A stretch of DNA of 64,000 bases from Roseiarcus sp963798015 (lineage in GTDB: Bacteria > Pseudomonadota > Alphaproteobacteria > Rhizobiales > Beijerinckiaceae): the NCBI GenBank assembly GCA_963798015.1, contig CAWCSA010000005.1:310001-374000 (forward strand), written 5' to 3'. The stretch's first letter is position 1, and every line of letters starts with the position of its first letter. The notes below the pieces were generated by a model. It was given only the letters and a program-made list of their open reading frames with translations. It was not told the DNA's origin and made no database searches. The position numbers and the translations under genes were made by a program. Below, one piece after another: positions 42,086 to 51,315 of the stretch.

Positions 42086-43675
42086 TCATATCGGCAACGT
42101 CTTCGGCCGGGCGCGGTGATACCAGAGCGCGATCATCATCCGCGTCATGGTGACGGCGGTGATGATCGAGGTGAGAATGCCTAGTCCCAGCGAGACGGCG
42201 AAACCGCGCACCGCGCCTGAGCCGAACAGATAGAGGATGAGAGCCGCCACGAACATCGTGACGTTGGAATCGATGATGGTGGCGAAGGCGCGCCGGAAGC
42301 CGGCGTCGAGCGCGGAAATGACCGAGCGGCCGAGATGCGCCTCTTCGCGGATGCGTTCGTAGATGAGGACGTTCGAATCGACCGCCATGCCGATGGTGAA
42401 GACGATGCCGGCGATGCCGGGAAGGGTCAGTGTCGCGCCGAGCAGGACCATCGAGGCGAAGATGAGGAGAATGTGCACCGCGAGCGCGAGATCGGCGAAC
42501 ACGCCGAAGATGCCGTAGGTCGCGATCATGTAGATGACGACCAGCGCCGCCCCGACATAGGCCGCGCGCTTGCCGGCGTCGATCAAGTCCTGGCCTAACC
42601 CTGGTCCGACCGTGCGCTCCTCGATCACCGTGAGCTTGGCCGGCAGTGCGCCGGCGCGCAACAGGATCGCCAGGCTCGAAGCCTCTTCAAGGCTGAAATT
42701 GCCGGTGATCTGGCCAGTGCCGCCGGTGATCGGCGAGCGGATGACCGGCGCCGAGATGACCTTGCCGTCGAGAACGATCGCGAACGGGCGGCCGACGTTT
42801 GCCGACGTGACCTGGCCGAACCTCTGCCCGCCGCGCAGATTGAACCGGAAGTTGACGTCCGGCTCGCCGGACTGCTGGTCGAAGCCCTGCTGCGCGTCCA
42901 CCAGGTCCTCGCCGTCCACCATGACCCGCTTCTGCACCTGGATCGTCCCGCCACCCTTCTGCATCGGCAGCGTTTCGGCCTCGTTGGGTGGATCGCCAGG
43001 ATCGGCGACCAGACGAAATTCGAGCTTGGCGGTCTGGCCGATCATGTTCTTGAGCGTCGTCGTGTCCTGGCTGCCCGGCGCCTCGATCAGCACGCGGTTC
43101 GGGCCTTGTTGCTGGATGACGGTCTCTTTGGTGCCCATCGCGTTGATGCGGCGATTCAACACTTCTATCGATTGCCCGACCGCGTGACGCACCTTGTCTG
43201 CGATTGCGGCGTCGGTCAGCGCCAGTCGGACGCCGTTCGGGGTCTGCGTCACATCGAGCGTGCGGCCGTTTCCTCCCGCGAGCGCGCCCCCGATCGGCTG
43301 GCTCAGCGACTGGAGAAGCGCGAGCGCCTTGGCGCGCTCGGCCGGATCGGCAATGCGGACCACGACCGCTCGCGGCTCAACCCCGATGCCGCCGGATATT
43401 CCGATCTTGCCCTCGCGCAGTTTCTGCCTGACGTCGTCGCGCAGGGCTTCGATCTGGCTCTTGGTCACCGAGGGGGTGTCGACTTCCATCAGCAGATAGG
43501 CGCCGCCCTGCAGATCGAGGCCCAGCACGATCTGGCGCAGCGGAATGAAGCTCGGGAGTCGAGCCGCAAGCGCGTCGACCGCCTGAGTGGGCATGAAGCT
43601 CGGCAGGATCACCAGAACCGCGGCCGCTACGAGGGCCAGGACCGAGACCAATCTCCAGTTTTCGAAACGAAGCAT
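42086..43675 (-). CDS. secD: Protein translocase subunit SecD
   Basis: A 529-residue SecD. The N-terminal helix (RLVSVLALVAAAVLVILP) leads into LGLDLQGGAYLLMEVD, the SecD hallmark; a large periplasmic P1 domain (about 50-330) and the six-helix core with TIGMAVDSNVLIYERIREE follow. ATG 43675 is preferred over a TTG at 43705 that adds ten residues. It sits between yajC and secF in the usual order. SecD drives late steps of protein export with SecF. Confidence 0.95.
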   Translation of the reverse strand: MLRFENWRLVSVLALVAAAVLVILPSFMPTQAVDALAARLPSFIPLRQIVLGLDLQGGAYLLMEVDTPSVTKSQIEALRDDVRQKLREGKIGISGGIGVEPRAVVVRIADPAERAKALALLQSLSQPIGGALAGGNGRTLDVTQTPNGVRLALTDAAIADKVRHAVGQSIEVLNRRINAMGTKETVIQQQGPNRVLIEAPGSQDTTTLKNMIGQTAKLEFRLVADPGDPPNEAETLPMQKGGGTIQVQKRVMVDGEDLVDAQQGFDQQSGEPDVNFRFNLRGGQRFGQVTSANVGRPFAIVLDGKVISAPVIRSPITGGTGQITGNFSLEEASSLAILLRAGALPAKLTVIEERTVGPGLGQDLIDAGKRAAYVGAALVVIYMIATYGIFGVFADLALAVHILLIFASMVLLGATLTLPGIAGIVFTIGMAVDSNVLIYERIREEAHLGRSVISALDAGFRRAFATIIDSNVTMFVAALILYLFGSGAVRGFAVSLGLGILTSIITAVTMTRMMIALWYHRARPKTLPI

Positions 43676-43735
43676 CAGACTTTCAATTCTCAGGAAGAGG
43701 CTCAACCTGCGGCCAAAGCCGGGGCGCGCCTGCCC

Positions 43736-44122
43736 TCAGGGGTTGGGCGCATCTTTCTTGGCCGGCGACGACTTGGCGGGAGGCGCCGCGTCCTTGACGG
43801 GTTCACCCTTGGCGCGAACTTCGGCAATGCCGGAACGCGCCAAGCGCGTCCGCACGTTGGGAGCGATTTCGAACTCGACTTCGTTGTCATCGACCGATTT
43901 GGTGACCTTGCCGATTAGACCGCCGGTGGTGACCACGACATCGCCGCGCCGCGCCGCCTGCACCATCTCGCGCTGCTCTTTCGCGCGCCGCTGCTGGGGC
44001 CGCCACAGCACAAAATAGACGATGCCGATCATGGCCACGATCGGCACGAGCTGAACCAGCGTGTCGCTCGCCCCAAAGGGCAGGGCGCCGGTGGCTTGTG
44101 CGTAAGCGGCTGTGATCAGCAC
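43736..44122 (-). CDS. yajC: Preprotein translocase subunit YajC
   Basis: A 128-residue YajC. One membrane helix (VPIVAMIGIVYFVLWRP) is followed by the family motif QQRRAKEQREMVQAARRGD and VVTTGGLIGKVTK. The C-terminus carries a charged, alanine/lysine-rich extension (PPAKSSPAKKD) beyond the usual length. It is the first gene of the secretion operon on the minus strand and assists SecDF. Confidence 0.94.
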   Translation of the reverse strand: MLITAAYAQATGALPFGASDTLVQLVPIVAMIGIVYFVLWRPQQRRAKEQREMVQAARRGDVVVTTGGLIGKVTKSVDDNEVEFEIAPNVRTRLARSGIAEVRAKGEPVKDAAPPAKSSPAKKDAPNP

Positions 44123-44481
44123 GGGGATCGTGGCTCCGGCGGCGCGAAAGTCGCGCCGTTCATCGAGGGCTCATGAAAAAGGCGTCGCATATATATCGGT
44201 GGGCCCTGCGAAAGCAACGGCCCTGGCTGGGCGAAGCGGGTCGAGCAAAAAGCTGAGCGCGCGTTACTCGCCGCCAGCGTAGCTCCAGTCGCTGATCGAG
44301 CCTCAGCCTACAGAAGTTGAGCGCTGTTCCACCCGCAACCCTTTTTTATCCGCCATTTGCGGGCAAGCGGAGGAATTCGGCGTGGATAAGAGGGCCGAAA
44401 TGTGGCGCGCCGCTTCCCAACGCGGCGCGGACGTACTAAGCAGCGGCTGTTTTTTTGGCAGGGCCAAGCCGGGGGCGCACA
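44123..44481. other. Divergent intergenic region between yajC and the aquaporin gene, 359 bp
   Basis: No gene is supported. The region must hold the promoters of the sec operon (minus) and of the aquaporin gene (plus). A CGCATATATATCGG stretch near 44185-44200 is the most AT-rich point and a likely promoter element for yajC. A GGGGGCG site lies just before the GTG at 44482. Confidence 0.5.
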
Positions 44482-45192
44482 GTGAACAAACAGATAGCTG
44501 AATTTATCGGGACTTTCGCGCTGGTGTTCTTTGGTTGCGGGGCGGCGGTTGTCGGCGGCATGGGGTCGGGTGCAACCGCGGTCGACCTGTTAGGCATTGC
44601 GAGCGCGTTCGGCTTCGCCATCGTCGCCATGGCCTACGGTATCGGGCCGATCTCCGGCTGCCACGTCAATCCGGCGGTCAGTTTCGGCGTCTATGTCGCG
44701 GGCCGGATGAGCGTCGCCGACATGGTCAGCTATTGGATCGCTCAGGTTCTGGGCGCGATCGTCGCCGCGGTGGTGCTCTATCTCATTCTGTCCGGCAAAG
44801 CTCAGGGGTGGACCGGGGGGCTCGGCCAGAACGGCTGGGGCGCGGGGAATTTCGGCGAATATAATCTCGTCTCGGCCTTCGTGTTCGAAGTGGTGGGGAC
44901 GTTCCTCTTTCTGGTCTGTATTCTCGGCGTAACGCACCCGATCGCGCCGACGGGCTTCGCCGGTCTCGCTATCGGGCTGACGCTGGTCGTCATCCATCTG
45001 GTCGGCATCAACATTACCGGCACCTCGGTCAATCCGGCCCGCTCGATCGGTCCGGCGCTGGTCGGCATCGGCTCCAATCCGCGCGCAGTCGCGCAGCTGT
45101 GGCTGTTCATCATCGCCCCGCTTATCGGCGCTGGCGCTGCGGGCGTGCTGTTCCGCACTGGAGCTATGTTCGACGTTCCGAACAAGCCCTGA
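44482..45192 (+). CDS. aqpZ: Aquaporin Z-type water channel
   Basis: A 236-residue channel with six helices and both NPA loops: CHVNPAVSFG near residue 63 and TSVNPARSIGP near residue 186, the latter with the pore arginine after NPA. The N-terminus MNKQIAEFIGTFALVFFGCG is AqpZ-like. The GTG at 44482 is chosen over a TTG at 44455 because it gives this N-terminus and has GGGGGCG upstream. It conducts water; glycerol passage would be less likely with this loop. It is convergent with the MscS-type gene. Confidence 0.93.
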   Translation: MNKQIAEFIGTFALVFFGCGAAVVGGMGSGATAVDLLGIASAFGFAIVAMAYGIGPISGCHVNPAVSFGVYVAGRMSVADMVSYWIAQVLGAIVAAVVLYLILSGKAQGWTGGLGQNGWGAGNFGEYNLVSAFVFEVVGTFLFLVCILGVTHPIAPTGFAGLAIGLTLVVIHLVGINITGTSVNPARSIGPALVGIGSNPRAVAQLWLFIIAPLIGAGAAGVLFRTGAMFDVPNKP

Positions 45193-45227
45193 GCGAACCG
45201 GTTTGGAGGCGGGCTTCGCGGAATCAC

Positions 45228-45269
45228 ATGGGGCGGAACCGCGCAGGAGGCCGCGCGTTTCCGCCCCAT
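45228..45269. terminator. Long hairpin between convergent genes
   Basis: ATGGGGCGGAACCGCGC and its complement GCGCGTTTCCGCCCCAT form a 17-bp stem with one mismatch and an 8-nt loop. It lies between the aquaporin stop and the end of the MscS-type gene, which face each other, so it could terminate transcription from both sides. No clear T-run follows, so Rho-independent action is uncertain. Confidence 0.5.
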
Positions 45270-45356
45270 TCGTCCGCGATCTGATCTAATTGTCAGGTCG
45301 CGTCCGTCCGTCCCAGCCCCGGGCCGACGAACAAGCTTTAGTGCTTAGCGTGTCGT

Positions 45357-47021
45357 TTACGCCGCCTCGGACTTCGCCTCGGCCGCGGTCACCTCGCCCG
45401 AGGGCGGAGACTTCACGACCCCGGTCGTTTCGTTGACAATGACGCTTTTCCAGATGTTGTCGTTGGGCACGATCTTTGTGATCCCATCATCCGTGCGGAT
45501 GTAAGTGCTGAAGATGGTCACGTGCGTGACCTTGCCCTTGATGCCGCCGCCGACTTCGACGTCGTCACCGACGTCGAACGGCTTGAACACCATGATCAGG
45601 AGGCCGCTGGCGAAATTGCTAAGCGTACCCTGCAACGCGAAAGCGACGACGAAGCCGGCGGCGCCGATCACCGCGAGCAGGGGCGCCAGGTTCACCTCGA
45701 GCGCGGACAAGGCGAGGAGAAAACCGACCGCGATGATGACGCGCCCGGAGGATGAGATGATGAAGTCGCGCAACAGGTGCGACGTCACGTGGTCCCTGCT
45801 CATGACCCGACGCAGGATCATACGCGCGATCCTGGCGACAAGGATCGCCCCGATAATGTAGGCGAGGAATGTTCCGACCTCGCGCGCCAGCCTGAGCCCG
45901 CCCTCCTCGGAGGTCAGCCAGCCTGAAACTCGCGCCAGAGTCGCGGTCCGGTCCGTGACGTCAATCTTGATGCCGCCGATCGAGGCGATGTACATGCGAT
46001 AGGGCTTGCCGTCGCCGCCTTTCGCCTCAAGTTTGTCGAGGACGAGTTTCAGGCGGTCGGTCAGCCCGGTGCGCTCACCCATCAATTGCGTACTGTAGTC
46101 GACGAGCTGAACCTTGACGTTGGTCTTGGCGGCGGTCGCTTCGTCGGCCTTTTCAGCCAGCTTCTCGGCCTTTTTCGACGTGTCGGCGACTGCCGCCGCC
46201 GCTTCGGGCGAGCCTGCGGCCGTCGCTACGGCCGAGCCGGCCGCCGCTGGGGTTGATTCCGCCAGCGTTTTGATTTGGTCTGCGGCGGCGGCTTCCTTCT
46301 CAGTCGCGGCGACGACCTTCTCAACCTTTGCGGTGTCGCCAGTGCCTTCAGACTTCTTCGCGGCGGCTTCGGCCGCCTTCTGCAGGACGTCCTTGCCGCT
46401 CGCCGCCGGGATAACCTTCACGCCCGACGCAGGCGTGGCGGCGTCAACGGTGGCAGCCGGCGGAGGGGCCGCGTCGACTTGCTTGGCCATGGCGGCGGTG
46501 GTCGCCTCGGCCTTCTTCTCTTCCTTTGCGGTTTCCTTGCCTGCCGTCTTGACCGTCTGGGCCAGGTTTTTCTGCGCTGCCGCGAGATGCTGGGTGGCTG
46601 CCTCCTTGTCCTTGTCGGACGTGGCGGCTTTGACCTCCTCGGTCGCTTTCGCCACATCGCCCGCGGCCGTCTTCTGTTTCTCCAGTTGGGCGATTTCCCG
46701 ATTCTTGCGGCGAACGTCGAGTTCGGCCACGGTGATTTCGCGCTCCTTCGCCCTCAACAGCGAATACCAACCCTTGGCTTCGGTCTCCGTCTCCTCTTTG
46801 GTCATCGGCGCCAGCAGGAGCTCGAGATCATCGAGCGCGATCTGAGGGTCTTTGGTGGTGACCGGCTCAGCGTCCTTGGCAGGGGCCTTTGCGTCCGCAG
46901 CCGCAGCGGCAGGCGGCGCGTCGTCCTCAGCGCGGGACGCCGACGGCGCTCCCACACTGAGAGCCAATGAAAGCCCAGCCACCGCGATAAGCTGAATTAA
47001 TCTTTTTTCCCCAATGAGCAC
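45357..47021 (-). CDS. Mechanosensitive channel MscS-type protein with long alanine-rich periplasmic region
   Basis: A 554-residue protein. The start is GTG 47021, with GGGAGG upstream; the frame runs further but only antisense to the ABC-F gene. A signal peptide (about 1-30, ending SASRAEDD) leads into a low-complexity, Ala/Lys/Glu-rich coiled-coil region (residues 75-290). A linker and three helices follow at about 350-450. The MscS pore and beta domain are in GAAGFVVAFALQGTLSNFAS and LLIMVFKPFDVGDDVEVGG. It should protect against hypo-osmotic shock; a long N-terminal region is seen in MscK/MscM-like proteins. Confidence 0.87.
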   Translation of the reverse strand: MLIGEKRLIQLIAVAGLSLALSVGAPSASRAEDDAPPAAAAADAKAPAKDAEPVTTKDPQIALDDLELLLAPMTKEETETEAKGWYSLLRAKEREITVAELDVRRKNREIAQLEKQKTAAGDVAKATEEVKAATSDKDKEAATQHLAAAQKNLAQTVKTAGKETAKEEKKAEATTAAMAKQVDAAPPPAATVDAATPASGVKVIPAASGKDVLQKAAEAAAKKSEGTGDTAKVEKVVAATEKEAAAADQIKTLAESTPAAAGSAVATAAGSPEAAAAVADTSKKAEKLAEKADEATAAKTNVKVQLVDYSTQLMGERTGLTDRLKLVLDKLEAKGGDGKPYRMYIASIGGIKIDVTDRTATLARVSGWLTSEEGGLRLAREVGTFLAYIIGAILVARIARMILRRVMSRDHVTSHLLRDFIISSSGRVIIAVGFLLALSALEVNLAPLLAVIGAAGFVVAFALQGTLSNFASGLLIMVFKPFDVGDDVEVGGGIKGKVTHVTIFSTYIRTDDGITKIVPNDNIWKSVIVNETTGVVKSPPSGEVTAAEAKSEAA

Positions 47022-47282
47022 AGCGCGCCTCCCAAATCCCAGTAATCCATTCGGTTCAGTATTTTCCTTATCGCAAGCAAACTCAAGCGTCCTGACCTGA
47101 TCGGGCAGGTGGGGGCCCGTTGCGATCCGACGACCTTGACCCGCTCCAATCGATCGGTTGTGGCTGTGCTCGGCGGATAACGTCAGGCAGATTGAAAGGG
47201 ATTGCCGCACTAAATCAATGGGCTGCGCGGCGGCAGCGGCTTGACCTTGCCAGCGCGCGCTTGCCGCGCGAAAAGCGCCGCC
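47022..47282. other. Divergent intergenic region between the MscS-type and ABC-F genes
   Basis: A 261-bp spacer that should carry both promoters. An AT-rich part near 47040-47085 (TTCAGTATTTTCCTTATCGC) is the most promoter-like. No gene or structured element is seen. Confidence 0.4.
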
Positions 47283-49130
47283 ATGCTGCACATCAGCGCC
47301 CTCACCTATCGCCTCGGCGAGCGTCTCCTGATCGACAACGCGACCGCTGCGCTGCCGTCGGGCGCGCATGTCGGGCTCGTCGGTCGCAACGGCGCCGGCA
47401 AGACCACGCTCTTCCGCGTTCTCCGTGGCGAGCTCGGGCCTGAGACCGGCGCGATTATGGTGCCGAAGGGCGCGCACGTCGGCAGCGTCGATCAGGAAGC
47501 CCCGGAGGGCGCCGAAAGCCTCGTTGACTTCGTGCTCTCCGCCGACGTCGAGCGCGAGGCGCTGATGGCGGAAGCGGAAACTGCGAACGATCCCGAGCGC
47601 ATCGCCGACATCCACACGCGCCTCGCCGACATCGAAGCGCATAACGCCCCGGCGCGGGCGGCGCGGATCCTCAAAGGGCTCGGCTTCGACGAGGCCGCTC
47701 AAGGCCGCTCGCTCGGAGAATTTTCCGGCGGCTGGCGGATGCGCGTGGCGCTGGCAGCCGTGCTGTTCTCCGAGCCTGATATTTTGCTGCTCGATGAGCC
47801 GACCAATTATCTCGACCTCGAAGGCGTGCTGTGGCTCACCGACTATCTGAAGAACTGCCCGGCGACGATTCTCGTCATCAGCCATGACCGCGATCTGCTC
47901 GATGACGTTGCGCAACAGATCCTCCATCTCGACCGCGGCAAGCTGACCTTGTGGAGCGGCGGCTACTCGAGCTTCGAGCGCCAGCGCCACGAGCAGCAGA
48001 TCCTCGCCGGCAAGGCGGCCAAGAAGCAGGAGGAGAAGCGCGCCCATCTGCAGGCTTTTGTGGACCGCTTTCGCGCCAAGGCGTCGAAGGCGGTGCAAGC
48101 TCAGTCGCGCCTCAAGATGCTGGCCAAGATGGCGCCGGTCGCGGCGATCGTCGACGAGTCTGTGCTGCCGTTCAAGTGGCCGCCGGTCGTCAAACGCCTG
48201 AGCCCGCCGATCGTGACCCTAGATAAGGTGAGCGCCGGTTACGATGGGCGCGCCGTCATCAGTCGCATCGACCTCTCGCTTGCTGACGACGACCGCATCG
48301 GCCTCCTCGGCCAGAATGGCAACGGCAAGTCGACCTTCGCCAAGCTCATCGCGGGCCGCCTCGAGCCGATGGCGGGAAAGATGGTGCGCGCGAACCGGCT
48401 TCAGGTCGGCTATTTCGCCCAGCACCAGATCGACGAGCTCGAACCCAGCGGCAGCGTCTACGACCATGTCGCTGAGCGCATGCGCGGAGAGGCCATATCC
48501 AAAATCCGAGGCCGCGCTGCGATGATCGGCTTCTCCGGGGCGCGCGCGGACACCAAGGTCGACTCCCTGTCCGGCGGTGAGAAGGCGCGCCTCATGATGG
48601 GCCTTGCCGCGTTCGACGGACCCCAGCTCCTTATCCTCGACGAGCCGACCAACCATCTCGATATCGATAGTCGCGGCGAATTGATCGAGGCGATCAACGA
48701 TTATGAAGGCGCCTGCATCCTGGTTTCGCACGACAGGCGTCTGCTCGAGGCCACCGTCGACCGGCTCTGGCTGGCGGCGAACGGAACGGTCAAGCCGTTT
48801 GAAGGCGATCTCGCCGACTACAGTCGGTTCGTGCTGAGCGGCGCCGAACCGCAACAGAGACAGAAGCGCGAAACCCAGGTAGTCGCGGCGCCCAAGAACA
48901 AACGCGAGCCTCAGCCGATCAAACGGGAGATTGCCGCGCTCGAAGAGAAGTTGGATCGCTTCCACGATCTCCTACGCCGGATCGACGACGCGCTGGCGCA
49001 GGCGAGCGCGCGCAAGGGCGATGCGGCCAAGGTCACCGATCTCGCGGCGAAGCGCGCCGAGCTCGAGCGCACAATAATCGCCACCGAAAAGGCCTGGTTC
49101 GAACTGACGGCCGAGGTCGAGCAGACATGA
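47283..49130 (+). CDS. ABC-F family ATPase (Uup/YheS-like)
   Basis: A 615-residue soluble protein with two ABC domains and no membrane helices. Walker A motifs are GRNGAGKTT and GQNGNGKST; signatures are FSGGWRMRVALA and LSGGEKARLMM; Walker B motifs are ILLLDEPTNYLDLE and LLILDEPTNHLDID. The region between (about 235-300) is the charged P-site tRNA-interaction motif, and the C-terminal ~90 residues are a coiled coil (EEKLDRFHDLLRRIDDAL). ABC-F proteins act on the ribosome rather than in transport. The start at 47283 (MLHISALTYRLGERLL) is the natural one. Confidence 0.93.
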   Translation: MLHISALTYRLGERLLIDNATAALPSGAHVGLVGRNGAGKTTLFRVLRGELGPETGAIMVPKGAHVGSVDQEAPEGAESLVDFVLSADVEREALMAEAETANDPERIADIHTRLADIEAHNAPARAARILKGLGFDEAAQGRSLGEFSGGWRMRVALAAVLFSEPDILLLDEPTNYLDLEGVLWLTDYLKNCPATILVISHDRDLLDDVAQQILHLDRGKLTLWSGGYSSFERQRHEQQILAGKAAKKQEEKRAHLQAFVDRFRAKASKAVQAQSRLKMLAKMAPVAAIVDESVLPFKWPPVVKRLSPPIVTLDKVSAGYDGRAVISRIDLSLADDDRIGLLGQNGNGKSTFAKLIAGRLEPMAGKMVRANRLQVGYFAQHQIDELEPSGSVYDHVAERMRGEAISKIRGRAAMIGFSGARADTKVDSLSGGEKARLMMGLAAFDGPQLLILDEPTNHLDIDSRGELIEAINDYEGACILVSHDRRLLEATVDRLWLAANGTVKPFEGDLADYSRFVLSGAEPQQRQKRETQVVAAPKNKREPQPIKREIAALEEKLDRFHDLLRRIDDALAQASARKGDAAKVTDLAAKRAELERTIIATEKAWFELTAEVEQT

Positions 49131-49798
49131 CGGCGCCGCGAGCCCTGGTGGCGGCGCTCATATTGCTGTTCGCGACAGCCATCGCTTCTGCAGCCGAGGC
49201 GGCGCCCTGGCCGGACAGCTTCGTCGGCCGGCTCGAAGCGCTTGCGCTCATCGAGAGTCTCAACGCCGATCTTCTCGCCCATGACAGCGCAACGCTCACG
49301 ATCGAACGCTGGTGCGCCGATCACCGTCTGGCCGATCCCGCGCGCATCGTCGCGGAGCGGGTGAGCGGAGCCGACAAATCGGCGAGCGCTGAGGTGCGCG
49401 TCGCGCTCGATGTCAAGCCGGACGAGCCGCTCGGCTATCGTCGCGTCCGGCTCAAGTGCGGCGACCATGTGCTCTCCGAGGCTGACAATTGGTACGTCCC
49501 CGCGCGTCTCAAGCCCGAGATGAACCATGTGCTCGAGACTACCGACACGCCGTTCGGCAAGGCGGTGGCCGCGCTCCACTTCCGCCGCCATACGCTATCC
49601 GCGGAGTTGTTGTGGCGCCCGCTGCCGAAAGGCTGGGAGATGGGCGCCACACCCGGTTCAAAGGAAGCCGGCGCGCTGACGATTCCCGGCCACGTTCTCG
49701 AACATCGCGCGGTGCTGTCGACGCCCGACGGCGAGCCGTTCAGCGAGGTCGTGGAGACATACACAAGCGAAGTGCTGGCCTTCCCGCCACCGAAATAG
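49127..49798 (+). CDS. Exported protein, possibly of the chorismate lyase-like fold
   Basis: A 223-residue protein overlapping the ABC-F stop by 4 bp (ATGA). A signal peptide is likely (residues 1-25, ending ASAAEAAPWP). The mature part has LRVRLKCGDHVLSEADNWYV-like spacing, DTPFGKAVAAL and a later strand RAVLSTPDGEPFSEVVETY. These resemble the strand and loop pattern of chorismate lyase-like proteins, but the similarity is only by eye and the export signal would be odd for UbiC. I treat the function as unknown. Confidence 0.6.
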   Translation: MTAPRALVAALILLFATAIASAAEAAPWPDSFVGRLEALALIESLNADLLAHDSATLTIERWCADHRLADPARIVAERVSGADKSASAEVRVALDVKPDEPLGYRRVRLKCGDHVLSEADNWYVPARLKPEMNHVLETTDTPFGKAVAALHFRRHTLSAELLWRPLPKGWEMGATPGSKEAGALTIPGHVLEHRAVLSTPDGEPFSEVVETYTSEVLAFPPPK

Positions 49799-50007
49799 CC
49801 GGTCCAGTTGTGTCTTAGGAGGCTTCACGCTGGAGTTCGTCGAGCGCGGCAGGGCTTACAAAGACACCCTGCCGCCGATAGTCCCGCGAGAGCCAGCGAC
49901 CCGAAGCGACCGCGGGTGTCTTCCATCCCTCGGATCGCTTCAGCCTGCGATGGCCGCCTTGTTCCCGCGCGGGCGGGACTGTTCGCAGCCCTCTGCGATT
50001 TCAACGC

Positions 50008-51093
50008 CTAGTCGCAGAATGTCACTGTATTGCACGTGATATGAGGAAAGATGAATTCTTTGATTCTTTCGGTCTCTTTGGCTGGTATCCTCATTTTCAT
50101 CAATATGATCTGGGTGTACGCAAGATACTTCTTGTCACCTTTGAACAGCATCCAATATTCGGCAATATAATCGGTGACCCGGGAAACCTGCCGTTCGAAT
50201 GGAACGTTCGTGACAACGCCCTTGCCATTCGGCAGTTGCTCCGTCGTCACCCGACAATGCATGAAGGCGTCGGGCTGGATGATTGCGACCGCCTCCTGTA
50301 ACGGCCGGTTCGGATATTGCGTGAGACGCGGATGGGGATTTTGGTAGTTAGCCATGGAGTTTTTTAACGTCGAATAGCGCACGTCGGCATTAAGGGTCGA
50401 AACCAACGCTGCTGGAATTGGGGTCCCCGGAGCGATAGGGATCGCCGCGCGCGGATCGGGATAAGGCGGCGTGCCATCGGGGATATATGGCCTCCCGCTA
50501 ATCTTGCTGGTCCCATTCCAGGGCCCGTCCCCGTTCGGGCCGGGCACCGTGTCGAAGCTCCCAAGCGCGAGAATCGAATTGCCGTGCGGGATCGAAATCT
50601 GCTTGGCCAACGTAACATCGGCTTGCTGCTGAAGGGCGTCTGACACCTTTGTTCCGGGAGGGAGGGGAGGGCCGAGAGGATAGGGTCCCGGTTGCTGGAT
50701 ATAGCGTGGGAACCACAGCCATGCCCCGTTCTCCACGTGCACGACCGTATCCTTACCCGGACCTTCGGCGAACATCACCTGCTGCTCGTAGAAGACCGCC
50801 CGGGAGTCCTGATTGACCTGGCCTCCGCGGTTTGGAGCGCGGGCCGCGACGGCGAGCGTCGCGGCAACCTGATCATTGTTGAAATGAAGCTTCTCGTGAT
50901 ATTTGAAATTCTTCAGGATATACCCATCCGGGTCAGACGATTCCGGCAACGGCATGATATTATAAGATAAAGGATTTTCCGGTCCTCCAACAGGAACCCC
51001 GTGATCGTTATTTCCGAAGTCTTGATTTTGCCAATTGCCGATGAGTTGTTGCTGGAACTCAGATAAAATTGCAATGGGTGCAAGAGCAGGCAT
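50008..51093 (-). CDS. Unknown 361-residue protein, lipocalin-like features
   Basis: ATG 51093 opens a 361-residue frame after AGGAGGAA. There is no signal peptide or membrane helix. The N-terminus (FQQQLIGNWQNQDFGNNDHG) opens as a lipocalin-like barrel would; further blocks are YNIMPLPESSDPDGYILKNF, VHVENGAWLWFPRY and ISIPHGNSILALG. A proline-rich segment follows at about 135-160 and 200-225. Bacterial and fungal proteins with the ENGxW and PHGNSILALG blocks exist, some labelled heme-binding, but I cannot confirm that here. The sequence is AT-richer than its neighbours and is isolated, suggesting transfer. Confidence 0.65.
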   Translation of the reverse strand: MPALAPIAILSEFQQQLIGNWQNQDFGNNDHGVPVGGPENPLSYNIMPLPESSDPDGYILKNFKYHEKLHFNNDQVAATLAVAARAPNRGGQVNQDSRAVFYEQQVMFAEGPGKDTVVHVENGAWLWFPRYIQQPGPYPLGPPLPPGTKVSDALQQQADVTLAKQISIPHGNSILALGSFDTVPGPNGDGPWNGTSKISGRPYIPDGTPPYPDPRAAIPIAPGTPIPAALVSTLNADVRYSTLKNSMANYQNPHPRLTQYPNRPLQEAVAIIQPDAFMHCRVTTEQLPNGKGVVTNVPFERQVSRVTDYIAEYWMLFKGDKKYLAYTQIILMKMRIPAKETERIKEFIFPHITCNTVTFCD

Positions 51094-51315
51094 GTGTTCC
51101 TCCTAAAATATACGAGGCAACAGCGCGCTAATGATTAATTAAAAAAAGTCGTGAAATAAACCTCGCTTCGCCGATTGGCGCTTTGCCTCGTACGTTAATA
51201 GCAGAAAATAACGCGCGCGAACAGGCCTATTTTTCTCGGATAGGGTCTTCCATACGGCTTCAGCAGCGCACACAGTGAATCATCCGCGTGGCGCGCGCGA
51301 TGAAGAGGATAACGC

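Noticed and set aside
47241..48098. Minus-strand extension that would lengthen the MscS-type protein to over 900 residues
   Set aside because: It is the antisense of the ABC-F gene; a GTG at 47021 with a GGGAGG site and a signal peptide marks the real start.
49808..50011. Short open frames between the exported protein and the 361-residue gene
   Set aside because: No start signal, no homology seen and arginine/proline-rich translation typical of GC-rich noncoding DNA.
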